From contig JARKUZ010000036.1 of assembly GCA_029851945.1 (NCBI GenBank), positions 1 through 64,000 of the forward strand: a DNA stretch of 64,000 nucleotides. The letters are read 5' to 3'. The notes beneath the pieces were generated by a model. It did not search any database. It was not told where the DNA came from and saw only the letters and a list, made by a program, of their open reading frames with translations. Made by a program: the position numbers and the translations under genes. Each line of letters opens with the position of its first letter. Position 1 is the stretch's first letter. Source of the stretch: Terrisporobacter sp. Lineage in GTDB: Bacteria; Bacillota_A; Clostridia; Peptostreptococcales; Peptostreptococcaceae. Positions 9,952-18,912 of this stretch are shown in pieces.

Positions 9952-10536
9952 ATGGATTGTAAGAAAGTTGGCAAATTAATATATGAACTGAGAAAAGAAA
10001 AAAACATGACACAAAAACAAGTTGCCGAATTAATGAATATAAGTGATAAAACAATAAGTAAATGGGAACGAGGATTAGGTTGTCCTGATATTTCTTTACT
10101 TTTAAAGTTATCAGATATATTTGGTGTAAGTATAGAAGGGATTCTATCAGGAGAAATAAATTTAAACGAATTAGAGGGAGGAAATATGAAAAATATAAGA
10201 TTTTATATATGTGACAAATGTGGAAATTTAATAACAACAACAGGTGAAGCAGCCATATCTTGTTGTGGGAAGAAAATAGAACAATCAATTGCAAAAAAAG
10301 CGGAAGATGGGCATAGACTTAATGTAGAAACTATAGAAAATGAGTTATTTATTACATCAGAACATGAAATGAAGAAGGAACATTATATTTCTTTTGTAGC
10401 ACATGTAAAAGGTGATAGAGTTCAGATTGTAAAACAATATCCAGAGTGGAATATGCAGTTTAGGTTAAATCAAAATGGACGTGGTAAATTATATTTTTAT
10501 TGTACAGAACACGGACTATTTTATCAAATAGTGTAA
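9952..10536 (+). CDS. XRE-type HTH fused to desulforedoxin and superoxide-reductase domains
   Basis: 194 residues. Residues 6-60 form a classic XRE/Cro HTH (MTQKQVAELMNISDKTISKWERG). Residues 82-108 hold a desulforedoxin-like centre with CDKCGN and SCCGKK (Cys 87, 90, 104, 105). Residues 118-190 resemble the neelaredoxin/SOR fold: His121, His138 (EHEM), His144 (EHYI), Cys184 and His187 (YCTEHGLF) match the four-His/one-Cys iron site. ATG 9952 is chosen over GTG 9943 because AAGAGGTG lies 6-7 nt upstream of the ATG. The protein could detoxify superoxide, sense it, or both. HTH-bearing SORs are known, but the function here is inferred. It stands alone between terminators. Confidence 0.75.
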   Translation: MDCKKVGKLIYELRKEKNMTQKQVAELMNISDKTISKWERGLGCPDISLLLKLSDIFGVSIEGILSGEINLNELEGGNMKNIRFYICDKCGNLITTTGEAAISCCGKKIEQSIAKKAEDGHRLNVETIENELFITSEHEMKKEHYISFVAHVKGDRVQIVKQYPEWNMQFRLNQNGRGKLYFYCTEHGLFYQIV

Positions 10537-10584
10537 TGAAAATATTAGTTATAAAAAACAACTATATTTATATAGATATATTAA

Positions 10585-10638
10585 TTTTAAAGCTAAAACC
10601 TACTATCAATCAATTGATAGTAGGTTTTAGCTTTAAAA
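10585..10638. terminator. Strong bidirectional terminator
   Basis: A perfect 26-bp inverted repeat (10585-10610 and 10613-10638) with a 2-nt loop, flanked by A and T runs, separates the convergent HTH-SOR and MerR genes. Confidence 0.9.
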
Positions 10639-10671
10639 AATAATAGTATGATAATGCTATATAAATTTTAA

Positions 10672-11046
10672 TTATTTACATATATTAGATTTTTGTTCCT
10701 TAATATAAAAGTTTATCTTATTATTGATAATCTCAAGGTAAGAATTAAAATTTTTTATCTCATCTTCAATATGCTTTTTATGTTTTAAGAGTATATCTTC
10801 ACGTTGGCATATGGTTTCTGGACCTTCTATACATAAATTAACATATTCTTTAATTTTAGAAATAGGCATATGAGTATTTCTTAAACAGCAAATTAGATTA
10901 AGCCATTCCAAATCTGTGTCTTTAAATATTCTATTGCCTTGTTCATTACGTTCAATAAAAGGAAGTAATCCTTCTTTTTCATAGTATCGAAGTGTATGAG
11001 GTGATAAGTTATATTTTTGTGCGACTTCTTTAATAGTATATGACAT
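10672..11046 (-). CDS. MerR-family regulator (AdhR/NmlR-like)
   Basis: 124 residues with an N-terminal MerR winged helix (YTIKEVAQKYNLSPHTLRYYEKEGLLP) and a C-terminal dimerisation coiled coil. There is no metal-binding Cys/His loop of the MerR, CueR or ZntR type; the only cysteines are in NLICCLRN, in CIEGPETICQR and near the C terminus. This fits the AdhR/NmlR group that responds to aldehydes and electrophiles. Its start has AGGAGG 5-6 nt upstream. It is divergent from the DXS-like gene, whose promoter carries a MerR-type operator, so that gene is the expected target. Confidence 0.85.
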   Translation of the reverse strand: MSYTIKEVAQKYNLSPHTLRYYEKEGLLPFIERNEQGNRIFKDTDLEWLNLICCLRNTHMPISKIKEYVNLCIEGPETICQREDILLKHKKHIEDEIKNFNSYLEIINNKINFYIKEQKSNICK

Positions 11047-11134
11047 AGATAACCTCCTAAAATATATAATAATATATTATACCTTTATAGTTAATTGTAA
11101 GCAAAATCTAAATAGACAAACTAAAAAATACTTA

Positions 11135-11165
11135 TTGACTTAGAGTTTACTCTAAGGGGTATACT
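11135..11165 (+). promoter_or_regulatory. MerR-type promoter with 19-bp spacer
   Basis: TTGACT (11135-11140) and TATACT (11160-11165) are separated by 19 nt, the over-long spacing diagnostic of MerR-activated promoters. A perfect dyad, CTTAGAGTTTACTCTAAG (11139-11156), lies in the spacer and matches operators of AdhR/NmlR-type regulators. Confidence 0.85.
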
Positions 11166-11215
11166 TATTAAAACACGAAAATTACTTTAAAGGGTAGGAT
11201 ATAGGAGGAATTAAT

Positions 11216-12976
11216 ATGACATTAAATGTTTTAAATAAAATTAACGAACCAAAAGACTTAAAACGACTTTGTAGTAATGACTTAAAAGTATTAGCTGACG
11301 AAATAAGGGAAATTCTAATAAAAAAAGTAAGCACAACAGGCGGTCACTTTGGCCCTAACTTAGGGATGGTTGAAGCAACTATAGCACTACATTATGTATT
11401 TAATTCACCTATAGATAAGATAGTTTACGATGTTTCTCATCAATCGTATACACATAAAATTTTGACAGGAAGAAAGAATGCATTTATAAATCCTGATGAA
11501 TATAACAGTGTTACAGGATACACTTCACCTAATGAAAGTGAACATGATTTCTTTACAATAGGGCACACATCAACTTCAGTTAGTTTAGCATGTGGACTAG
11601 CAAAGGCTCGTGATTTAAAAGGCGGTAATGAAAATATTATAGCTGTTATAGGTGATGGATCTTTAAGTGGTGGAGAAGCTTACGAAGGATTAAATAATGC
11701 AGCTGCATCAGGAAAAAATATAATAATAGTAGTTAATGATAATAATATGTCTATAGCTGAAAATCACGGAGGTCTTTATCAAAACTTAGCTTTACTGCGT
11801 GATACTAATGGAAAATCAGAAAATAATTTCTTTAAATCATTAGGATTTGATTATCATTATGTTAAGGATGGAAATAATATTGAATCTTTAATTGAAACAT
11901 TCTCAAAAGTTAAAGATACAAATCATCCAGTGGTAGTTCATATGCACACAGTTAAAGGTAAGGGATATAAGGATTCAGAGGAAAATAAAGAAGCCTTCCA
12001 CTGGGTAATGCCATTTGATTTAGAAACTAAAGAACCAAAATTTAAAAGTACAGAGGAAACTTATAGCAATATTTCAGGTAAATTCTTATCTGAAAAAGCT
12101 AAAAAAGATAGTAGAATTGTAGCAATAACAGCTGCTACTCCTGGTCCGGTTGGATTAGGCTCATTTAGATATGAATTTAAAGATCAATTTATTGATGTTG
12201 GTATAGCTGAAGAGCACGCAATAGCACTTGCATCAGGTATTGCATCTCAAGGTGGTAAACCTGTTGCATTTTTTATGAGTTCTTTTATACAAAGAACTTA
12301 TGACCAATTATCTCAAGATCTTGCTATAAATAATAATCCTGCACTTATTATGGTTTACAATGGAGGCATAAGTGGTAGTGATGTAACTCATCTTGGTATA
12401 TTTGATATACCTTTAATATCTAATATACCAAATATAGTATATCTTGCACCAACTAGCAAAGAAGAACATATTGCTATGATGGAGTGGGGAATAGAGCAAG
12501 ATAGACACCCAGTTGCAATACGTGTTCCTAATACGGATGTAGTGTCAACAGGTATTAAGGTAGAACCTAATTTTGATGATTTGAATACTTATGAAAAAGT
12601 TAAAGAAGGAAATGAAGTAGTAATTATTGGACTAGGCTCATTCTACCATTTAGGAAATAAGGTACAAGAAATGTTAAAAGAAACAACAGGAATAAATGCT
12701 ACATTAATAAATCCTAGATTTATAAGTGGAATAGATGAAAAATTATTAACTGAGTTATTAGATAACCATAAATTAGTAGTAACATTAGAAGATGGAATAC
12801 TTGATGGTGGATTTGGTGAAAAGATATCAAGATTTTATTCAGACAAAGATATGAAAGTATTAAACTTTGGGGCATCAAAAGAATTTACAGATAGCATATC
12901 ATTACAAGAATTATATAAGCGTTATCATCTAACTGAAGAGTTAATAATTTCAGATATAAAGGATGCTCTTAAATAG
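11216..12976 (+). CDS. 1-deoxy-D-xylulose-5-phosphate synthase-like thiamine-diphosphate enzyme
   Basis: 586 residues, slightly shorter than typical DXS (620-640). DVSHQSYTHK contains the catalytic His region, GDGSLSGGEAYEGLNNA through VNDNNMSIAEN is the ThDP/Mg motif, and DVGIAEEHAIALASGIA carries the conserved Glu of the Pyr domain. A transketolase C-terminal domain follows. DXS condenses pyruvate and glyceraldehyde-3-phosphate and feeds isoprenoid, thiamine and pyridoxal synthesis. No other isoprenoid gene is nearby, and a MerR-type promoter controls it, so this may be an inducible second copy acting in aldehyde or ketoacid stress rather than the housekeeping Dxs. Confidence 0.8.
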   Translation: MTLNVLNKINEPKDLKRLCSNDLKVLADEIREILIKKVSTTGGHFGPNLGMVEATIALHYVFNSPIDKIVYDVSHQSYTHKILTGRKNAFINPDEYNSVTGYTSPNESEHDFFTIGHTSTSVSLACGLAKARDLKGGNENIIAVIGDGSLSGGEAYEGLNNAAASGKNIIIVVNDNNMSIAENHGGLYQNLALLRDTNGKSENNFFKSLGFDYHYVKDGNNIESLIETFSKVKDTNHPVVVHMHTVKGKGYKDSEENKEAFHWVMPFDLETKEPKFKSTEETYSNISGKFLSEKAKKDSRIVAITAATPGPVGLGSFRYEFKDQFIDVGIAEEHAIALASGIASQGGKPVAFFMSSFIQRTYDQLSQDLAINNNPALIMVYNGGISGSDVTHLGIFDIPLISNIPNIVYLAPTSKEEHIAMMEWGIEQDRHPVAIRVPNTDVVSTGIKVEPNFDDLNTYEKVKEGNEVVIIGLGSFYHLGNKVQEMLKETTGINATLINPRFISGIDEKLLTELLDNHKLVVTLEDGILDGGFGEKISRFYSDKDMKVLNFGASKEFTDSISLQELYKRYHLTEELIISDIKDALK

Positions 12977-13039
12977 AATTAAACTTTGAGTATAATTGTG
13001 ATATTATTTTACAATTTGTTTTTTCAAGTGAAATTTGAG

Positions 13040-13077
13040 AATAAGTATTGATTAAAAATCAATACTTATTTTTTTAT
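13040..13077 (+). terminator. Terminator of the DXS-like gene
   Basis: AATAAGTATTGATT (13040-13053) pairs with 13057-13070 across a 3-nt loop, followed by T6. Confidence 0.9.
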
Positions 13078-13243
13078 TCTACAAAATTCTCAAATTATTC
13101 TTAGATTAGAATATAGGTAATATAAGAAGAAATTTAAATGAACTAACTTATAAAGAATTAAATATAAATATTTAACTTAAATCTAATTCTATAGAGATTA
13201 TAATTAGGTAAAATATTATTGCATATATTTTTAAGATAATAAA

Positions 13244-13272
13244 TTGACATTATCACTAATTAGTGATAATAT
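13244..13272 (+). promoter_or_regulatory. MarR autoregulated promoter; predicted leaderless mRNA
   Basis: TTGACA (13244-13249) and TAATAT (13267-13272) are 17 nt apart. A perfect 22-bp palindrome (13249-13270, each arm ATTATCACTAA) fills the spacer, so a bound regulator would block polymerase. The expected start, about 7 nt after the -10, falls on the ATG at 13279. No Shine-Dalgarno sequence precedes that codon. Confidence 0.75.
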
Positions 13273-13278
13273 AAAATC

Positions 13279-13716
13279 ATGGAAAATATAAAAACATTAA
13301 TTAATGAGAGTAAACTTAATTTATCTACATTAATAGCTTTTACTAGAGCAGAGCATAAAATTCATAGCTTAGAGTATAAAACTATAAAAGAAAGTGGATT
13401 AACTATTTCGCAGTTTGGAGTTCTTGAAGCTTTATACAATAAAGGCGATTTAAGAATAGGCGAGATAATGGAAAAAATATTAACTACATCAGGAAATATT
13501 ACAGTAGTAATAAAAAATTTAGAAAAGGATGGATTTATAAAAAAGATTCCAGACCCATCAGATAGAAGGTCTACCATAATATCTATAACAGATAAAGGTG
13601 TAAAGGTTATAGAAGAAATATTACCAGAGCATATAGAAAATATAAATGATATTTTCAGTATATTAACTGATGAAGAAAAAGTATTATTAAAAAACATATT
13701 AAAAAAGTTTAAATAA
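13279..13716 (+). CDS. MarR-family transcriptional regulator
   Basis: 145 residues with the MarR winged helix: LTISQFGVLEALYNKGDLRIGEIMEKILTTSGNITVVIKNLEKDGFI, then the wing residues DPSDRRSTIISITDKG. The length is typical. The promoter contains its likely operator, and a related imperfect operator precedes the pirin gene 22 nt downstream of this stop, so it probably represses itself and pirin. The start codon has no visible ribosome site, in contrast with nearly every other gene here, which fits initiation on a leaderless transcript. The ligand is unknown; such MarR-pirin pairs usually respond to oxidants or quinones (inference). Confidence 0.85.
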   Translation: MENIKTLINESKLNLSTLIAFTRAEHKIHSLEYKTIKESGLTISQFGVLEALYNKGDLRIGEIMEKILTTSGNITVVIKNLEKDGFIKKIPDPSDRRSTIISITDKGVKVIEEILPEHIENINDIFSILTDEEKVLLKNILKKFK

Positions 13717-13737
13717 ATATAAATTTTTTTAAATAAA

Positions 13738-13755
13738 TATCACTAATTAGGGATA
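13738..13755 (+). promoter_or_regulatory. Second, imperfect MarR operator upstream of pirin
   Basis: TATCACTAATTAGGGATA differs at one base (GGG for GTG) from the inner 18 bp of the palindrome at 13249-13270. Confidence 0.65.
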
Positions 13756-13814
13756 AATTTCAAATATAAAATAGAAAAATTTACAATAGATAGAATTTTA
13801 AAAGGAGGTACATT

Positions 13815-14696
13815 ATGAGCAAATTAAGAAGTATTGAAACATCATTTAAGGGAGCAGCACCACATTTTGTAGGAGATGGTTTTAGGGTTAGTCAGTATTT
13901 TCCAGCAGGTAAAAATTTACTAACTCGTTTTTCACCATTTATATTATTAGATTATAATCAACCTCGTTATTTTGAACCTTCAGAGGTAAGAAGAGGAGTA
14001 GGTGCACATCCACATAGAGGGTTTGAAACAGTAACTATTGCTTATGACGGTAAAGTTGAACATCATGATAATAGTGGAAATCATGGTGTTATAGAACCGG
14101 GAGATGTACAGTGGATGACAGCAGGGAGTGGGGTACTTCACAAAGAATACCATGAAGAACAGTTTTCAAAAGATGGTGGTATGCTCCATATGATACAACT
14201 TTGGGTAAATTTACCTAGTAAGTATAAGATGACAAAACCAAAGTATCAACCAATTACTAAAGAAAATATAAGTGTTTATAAATTAGGTAACCATGAAGGT
14301 GAAATAAAAGTAATAGCAGGAGAAGTAAAAGGTGTAAAAGGACCTGCTAATACATTTTCTAAAATGAATATATACAATGTATACTTAAAAAATCATGGAA
14401 AAGTAATCTTAAATGAACCTAGTGAATTCAACACTGGAATATTGATTATAAATGGAGAAATGAAGATAAATAATGATTCTATATATAAAGAAAATGATTT
14501 TATATTATTTGACAATGTAGAAGGAGAGATTATATTAGGGTCAGTTAGTGAAGATTCTTTAGCCATTGTATTGAGTGGAGAACCATTAGATGAACCGGTT
14601 ATAGCTCATGGACCATTTGTAATGAACACAGAGTCAGAGATAATAAAGGCTTATGAAGACTATAATTCAGGTAAATTTGGACAACTTAACTTTTAG
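13815..14696 (+). CDS. Pirin family protein
   Basis: 293 residues, the usual pirin size, with two cupin domains. The metal site residues are in VGAHPHRGFETVTIAYDGKVEHHD (His, His, His) and the Glu in GSGVLHKEYHEEQ. The start follows AAAAGGAGG. Bacterial pirins act as quercetinases or as redox-sensing partners of other proteins; the role here is not known. The upstream operator shared with the MarR gene points to an oxidative or phenolic stress response. Confidence 0.85.
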   Translation: MSKLRSIETSFKGAAPHFVGDGFRVSQYFPAGKNLLTRFSPFILLDYNQPRYFEPSEVRRGVGAHPHRGFETVTIAYDGKVEHHDNSGNHGVIEPGDVQWMTAGSGVLHKEYHEEQFSKDGGMLHMIQLWVNLPSKYKMTKPKYQPITKENISVYKLGNHEGEIKVIAGEVKGVKGPANTFSKMNIYNVYLKNHGKVILNEPSEFNTGILIINGEMKINNDSIYKENDFILFDNVEGEIILGSVSEDSLAIVLSGEPLDEPVIAHGPFVMNTESEIIKAYEDYNSGKFGQLNF

Positions 14697-14840
14697 TTGA
14701 GATTATACCAATAAAAAGGTAAATATAAGTAAATATGGAAAATAGATTTAAAAATCTAAATAAAAGTAACTATTAGTTTTAATGCAATATTTAATTGTAC
14801 ATTAAAGATATATATAATAAATAGAAAGAGAAGTTGAATT

Positions 14841-14935
14841 ATGAATAAGTTCAAGAAAAAACTAAGGAAGGTACTGGATGTACAAGATGTGCTAAGAGTG
14901 TGAGAAAAACATTCTATAAATTATTAGATTTATAA
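14841..14935 (+). pseudogene. Possible relic of a CopZ-like metal chaperone
   Basis: An ATG at 14841 opens a 20-codon reading frame. In another frame, codons 14876-14932 read G-C-T-R-C-A-K-S-V-R-K, the same pattern as the metal-binding loop and first helix of heavy-metal-associated domains (GMxCxxCxxxVEK), before a stop at 14933. It lies just upstream of copA. No full-length frame can be built, so this is a tentative remnant. The surrounding 14697-15118 holds nothing else recognisable. Confidence 0.35.
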
Positions 14936-15118
14936 AAATATATATAGTAATATTATATATTAGGATCGAGTTTATGTTTGAAAGTATAAGAATCTTCTTA
15001 TATATTAAGTAACAAATTACCAATTAATGTGATAAATTTGATTTATACTGATAGATAGCTTATTAAACAGGAATACAAAATTAATAAAAAAGATGCGTTG
15101 TGATTCGTTTTCACCAAT

Positions 15119-15156
15119 AAAAACCATATTGATTAATTTATCAATATGGTTTTTAT
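15119..15156 (+). terminator. Intrinsic terminator
   Basis: A 15-bp perfect stem, 15119-15133 with 15140-15154, ends in a T-rich tail. It closely resembles the hairpin at 20308-20342. No intact gene lies directly before it. Confidence 0.8.
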
Positions 15157-15269
15157 TTATGTAAAGTAATATGTATATGGTCCTGTATAATAAAGAGCCA
15201 CCTTATTTTAAATAAGGATTTATATAAATTAATAAAAATTATGTTAAGTGTACATTTTATTAAAAATTA

Positions 15270-15328
15270 TTGACAAACAAAAAAAATTAGATATACTTAT
15301 AAAAGTATATACCCTACAGGGGTATATA
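15270..15328 (+). promoter_or_regulatory. copA promoter with CsoR-type copper operator
   Basis: TTGACA (15270-15275), a 16-nt spacer and TATACT (15292-15297) form the promoter. Just downstream of the -10, over the expected start point, lies TATACCCTACAGGGGTATA (inside 15306-15328), the inverted repeat of CsoR-type repressors. No csoR gene is in the window. Confidence 0.8.
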
Positions 15329-15410
15329 AAGATAGTATTCAAGCGGCTGAAATAAAAAATAAGGCTTATAGATATATAAAGTCTATAAAAAATATGAAAG
15401 GAGATTTAAC

Positions 15411-17912
15411 ATGAGTAATATAGTAAAAAGAAGTTACAAAGTAACAGGAATGACATGTTCAGCTTGTGGTAAAGCTGCAGAAAGAGCTGTCAAAAAAATA
15501 GATGGTGTAGTTAGTCAAAGTGTAAATATGGCTACAGAAAAAATTAACATAGAATATGACAAAAATAAGGTTAGCTTTGAAGAATTGCAAAAGGCAGTAA
15601 AAAAAGCAGGTTATAATTTATTAGAAGATGTTAGTTATAGCAAAATAGATTTAAAAATAGGTGGTATAACTTGCGCTTCTTGTGCAAAAGCAATAGAGAG
15701 AGCAGTCAATAAATTAGATGGAATACAAAGTATTAATGTAAATGTAGCTACTGAAAAAGCGACTATAAGTTATGATTCATCTAAGCTAAAATTAACCGCA
15801 ATAAGAAATACTATTGAAAAATCAGGATATAAAGTATTAGAAAAAAGTACAACTAGTAAATCAAACAATGTAGATGAAGATAAATTAAGAAAAGAAAAAG
15901 AAATGAAAACACTATTTATAAAGTTTTTAGTGGCAGTAGGATTTTCAATACCGCTATTTTATATAGCAATGGGACCTATGGTACCAAGTCCAATTGGACC
16001 GTGGCCAGTTCCGGATATTATAAACCCAATGACAAATTCTCTAAACTATGCTTTAATCCAAATAGTATTAGTAATACCAGTAATGATAGCTGGAAATAAA
16101 TTTTATACTAATGGATTTAAATCACTTATAAATAAAAGTCCAAATATGGATTCACTAGTAGCAATAGGAACATTAGCAGCATTTTTATATAGTTTATATA
16201 CAACAGTTCAAATGGCTACTACAGATATGGTAGCAGGACATGAACATCACCAATTATATTATGAAAGTGCAGGTATAATAATAGCACTAATATTACTTGG
16301 TAAATATTTAGAATCAAGATCAAAAGGAAAAACAAGTGAAGCTATAAAGAAACTTATGGGTCTTCAACCTAAAACAGCAATAGTTATAAAAAGTGGAAAA
16401 GAAATAGAAACTCCAATAGAAGAAGTAGAAGTTGGAGATGTAATAATAGTAAAACCAGGAAGTAAGATACCAGTAGATGGTATAGTAATAGAAGGACACA
16501 CTTCTGTAGATGAATCTATGCTTACAGGTGAAAGTATACCTGTAGAGAAAAATGTAGGAGATAAAGTTACAGGAGCAAGTATAAATAAGAACGGTAGTAT
16601 AAAGTTTAAAGCAGAAAAAGTTGGAGCAGATACAGCTTTATCTCAAATTATAAAATTAGTTGAAGATGCACAAGGTAAAAAAGCACCAATAGCAAAATTA
16701 GCAGATACTGTATCAGGATATTTTGTACCGACAGTTATAACAATAGCTGCAGTAACAGCATTACTTTGGTTTATAGTTGGAGGCAAAGGGATAGAATTTG
16801 CACTTACAATATTTATATCAGTACTTGTAATAGCTTGCCCATGTGCACTAGGACTTGCAACACCTACAGCGATTATGGTAGGTACAGGTAAAGGTGCAGA
16901 AAATGGTATATTAATCAAAGGTGGAGAAGCATTAGAGTTAGCACATAAGATAGATACTATAATATTTGATAAAACAGGAACAATAACAGAAGGTAAACCT
17001 CAAGTTACAGATATAGTAGTAACTAACAATATTGACAAATATTATTTATTAAAAATAGCAGCAAGTGCTGAAAAAGGTTCAGAACATCCACTAGGAGAAG
17101 CTATAGTAAGATTTGGTGAAGAAAAAAATATTGGATTTATGAAAGTAGAGAAATTCAAAGCTATACCAGGTCATGGTATAGAGGTAACTATAGATAATAA
17201 AAATGTATTACTTGGAAATAAAAAGCTTATGGATGATAGAAAAATAAGCTTAGGAAATTTACGTAATAAATCAGATGAATTAGCAATGCAAGGTAAAACA
17301 CCTATGTATATAGCTTTAGAAAATGAATTAGGTGGAATAATAGCAGTAGCTGATGTAGTTAAAGAAAGTAGTAAAAGAGCAATAGATAAACTTCACAGTA
17401 TGGGAATAAAAGTTGCTATGGTAACAGGAGATAACAAAAAAACTGCTGATGCAATAGCAAAAGAAGTTGGAATAGATATAGTACTTGCAGAAGTTTTACC
17501 ACAAGATAAATCAAATGAAGTTAAAAAACTTCAACAACAAGGTAAATTCGTTGCAATGGTAGGGGATGGAATAAATGATGCTCCAGCATTAGCACAAGCA
17601 AATATAGGTATAGCAATAGGAAGCGGAACAGATGTAGCCATGGAATCAGCAGATATAGTTTTAATGAGAAGTGATTTAATGGATGTTCCAACAGCTATAA
17701 AATTAAGCAAAGAAACTATAAAAAATATAAAACAAAATCTATTCTGGGCATTTGCATATAACACAGTAGGAATACCAGTAGCAGCAGGTGTATTATATAT
17801 GTTTGGAGGACCATTATTAAATCCAATGCTTGCAGCAGCAGCTATGAGTTTAAGTTCAGTATCAGTAATAACTAATGCACTTAGACTTAAGGGATTCAAA
17901 GCCTATAAATAA
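15411..17912 (+). CDS. copA: Copper-exporting P1B-type ATPase
   Basis: 833 residues. Two N-terminal heavy-metal-associated domains carry [10 protein letters not shown] and [10 protein letters not shown] (about residues 8-70 and 80-145). A P1B ATPase core follows with the intramembrane CPC ([12 protein letters not shown]), phosphorylation site DKTGTIT, the HP motif (SEHPLGEA), TGES and [13 protein letters not shown]. About eight membrane segments are present. The CPC motif and the CsoR-type operator together support Cu(I) export from the cytoplasm. The start has AAAGGAG upstream. Confidence 0.95.
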   Translation: MSNIVKRSYKVTGMTCSACGKAAERAVKKIDGVVSQSVNMATEKINIEYDKNKVSFEELQKAVKKAGYNLLEDVSYSKIDLKIGGITCASCAKAIERAVNKLDGIQSINVNVATEKATISYDSSKLKLTAIRNTIEKSGYKVLEKSTTSKSNNVDEDKLRKEKEMKTLFIKFLVAVGFSIPLFYIAMGPMVPSPIGPWPVPDIINPMTNSLNYALIQIVLVIPVMIAGNKFYTNGFKSLINKSPNMDSLVAIGTLAAFLYSLYTTVQMATTDMVAGHEHHQLYYESAGIIIALILLGKYLESRSKGKTSEAIKKLMGLQPKTAIVIKSGKEIETPIEEVEVGDVIIVKPGSKIPVDGIVIEGHTSVDESMLTGESIPVEKNVGDKVTGASINKNGSIKFKAEKVGADTALSQIIKLVEDAQGKKAPIAKLADTVSGYFVPTVITIAAVTALLWFIVGGKGIEFALTIFISVLVIACPCALGLATPTAIMVGTGKGAENGILIKGGEALELAHKIDTIIFDKTGTITEGKPQVTDIVVTNNIDKYYLLKIAASAEKGSEHPLGEAIVRFGEEKNIGFMKVEKFKAIPGHGIEVTIDNKNVLLGNKKLMDDRKISLGNLRNKSDELAMQGKTPMYIALENELGGIIAVADVVKESSKRAIDKLHSMGIKVAMVTGDNKKTADAIAKEVGIDIVLAEVLPQDKSNEVKKLQQQGKFVAMVGDGINDAPALAQANIGIAIGSGTDVAMESADIVLMRSDLMDVPTAIKLSKETIKNIKQNLFWAFAYNTVGIPVAAGVLYMFGGPLLNPMLAAAAMSLSSVSVITNALRLKGFKAYK

Positions 17913-17951
17913 TATTCTAGTTAATATAAGTTGATTAGGCAGCTATAAAAT

Positions 17952-18113
17952 ATGAATAGTAAATTAATCTATGAAATACAAAATATTCTTTTACAAAATG
18001 AATTCACGTAAATATCTATAAAAGATGACTCCATAAATTTAAATATCAATGAAAAAACTATAACTTTTATAATCATAAGAATAAAATGTATTTTTAATAT
18101 AGTAAAAGATTAA
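17952..18113 (+). pseudogene. Relic paralogue of the 33955-34257 hypothetical gene
   Basis: ATG 17952 starts a frame whose first 19 residues match the start of the intact 100-residue protein at 33955 at 12 positions (both contain IQN.LL.NE.T). A TAA at 18009 interrupts it. The same frame then continues (ISIKDDSINLNINEKTITF, like the other protein's segment up to NIKF) until 18111. This is a decayed duplicate; the function is unknown. Confidence 0.55.
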
Positions 18114-18167
18114 TAAATACCAAATTGGTAAGATTATATCAAAAGAAAATCATATATGGACTTTCAA

Positions 18168-18196
18168 AAGCTAGGGTAAAACCTAGCTTATTTTTA
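18168..18196 (+). terminator. Intrinsic terminator
   Basis: AAGCTAGG (18168-18175) pairs with CCTAGCTT (18182-18189) and is followed by ATTTTTA. It lies 250 nt after copA, beyond the relic gene. The rest of 18197-18438 is AT-rich with only the ribosome site of the next gene. Confidence 0.75.
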
Positions 18197-18438
18197 TGTA
18201 GAAATTTTAAAAAAATATTTTATAGAAAAAATTTATTCAAGCATTTTACTATTTTATAACCTGTAAAATATTAAAAGTGTTAAATATATGAACTACTAAA
18301 ATTAATTTATCGTAGATTTTCTTTTCTTAAATATATGTAATGATTTCTATATTAAAGTACTTAATTATAGAAAATATCTATTTAACGTAGAAAAATCCAA
18401 ATGTTATAATAATAACCAGAAAAAATAGGAGGGATATT

Positions 18439-18894
18439 ATGAATAATATTGAACAAAAAGCAAAAGAAATAAGAAAAATAGGCGAAGGATACTTTGAAAG
18501 AGGAGAATTTTACTGTTCTGAAGCAGTAGTAAAAACTATAAATGATGCTTTAGGTAATCCTTTTAGTGATGATATAACTAAACTAGCATCAGGTTTCCCT
18601 ATAGGAATAGGTAAAGCTGGATGTTTATGTGGAGCAGTAAGTGGTGGAGTAATGGCTCTAGGAATGGTATATGGTAGAAAACATGGAGAGCCTATGAATG
18701 AGGATATGTTTAAACGTTCATCTGGATTACATGATCATATAAAAGAACTTTACAAAAGTACTTGTTGTAGGGTTATGACTAGAAATTTTGAATTTGTATC
18801 AGAAGAAAGAAGACAACATTGTATAAAAATAACTGGTGAAGTTTGTGAATATGTAGCAAAAGTTTTAATGGAAGATAATAAATTAAGTAAATAA
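18439..18894 (+). CDS. C_GCAxxG_C_C family redox-active protein
   Basis: 151 residues with the family's cysteine pattern: YCSEAV, then GIGKAGCLCGAVSGGVMALG, then STCCRVMTRNFEF and, near the end, QHCIKITGEVCEYVA. These small proteins are predicted to bind metal or act in thiol redox; no reaction is established. The start follows AGGAGGGATATT. It is followed 18 nt later by a TDT-family transporter, so the two are probably co-transcribed. Confidence 0.8.
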   Translation: MNNIEQKAKEIRKIGEGYFERGEFYCSEAVVKTINDALGNPFSDDITKLASGFPIGIGKAGCLCGAVSGGVMALGMVYGRKHGEPMNEDMFKRSSGLHDHIKELYKSTCCRVMTRNFEFVSEERRQHCIKITGEVCEYVAKVLMEDNKLSK

Positions 18895-18912
18895 TTAAGG
18901 AATTTAGTTACT

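Noticed and set aside
9917..10294. 125-codon minus-strand ORF over the HTH-SOR gene
   Set aside because: Composition is that of an antisense shadow, with no ribosome site; the plus-strand gene has clear domains.
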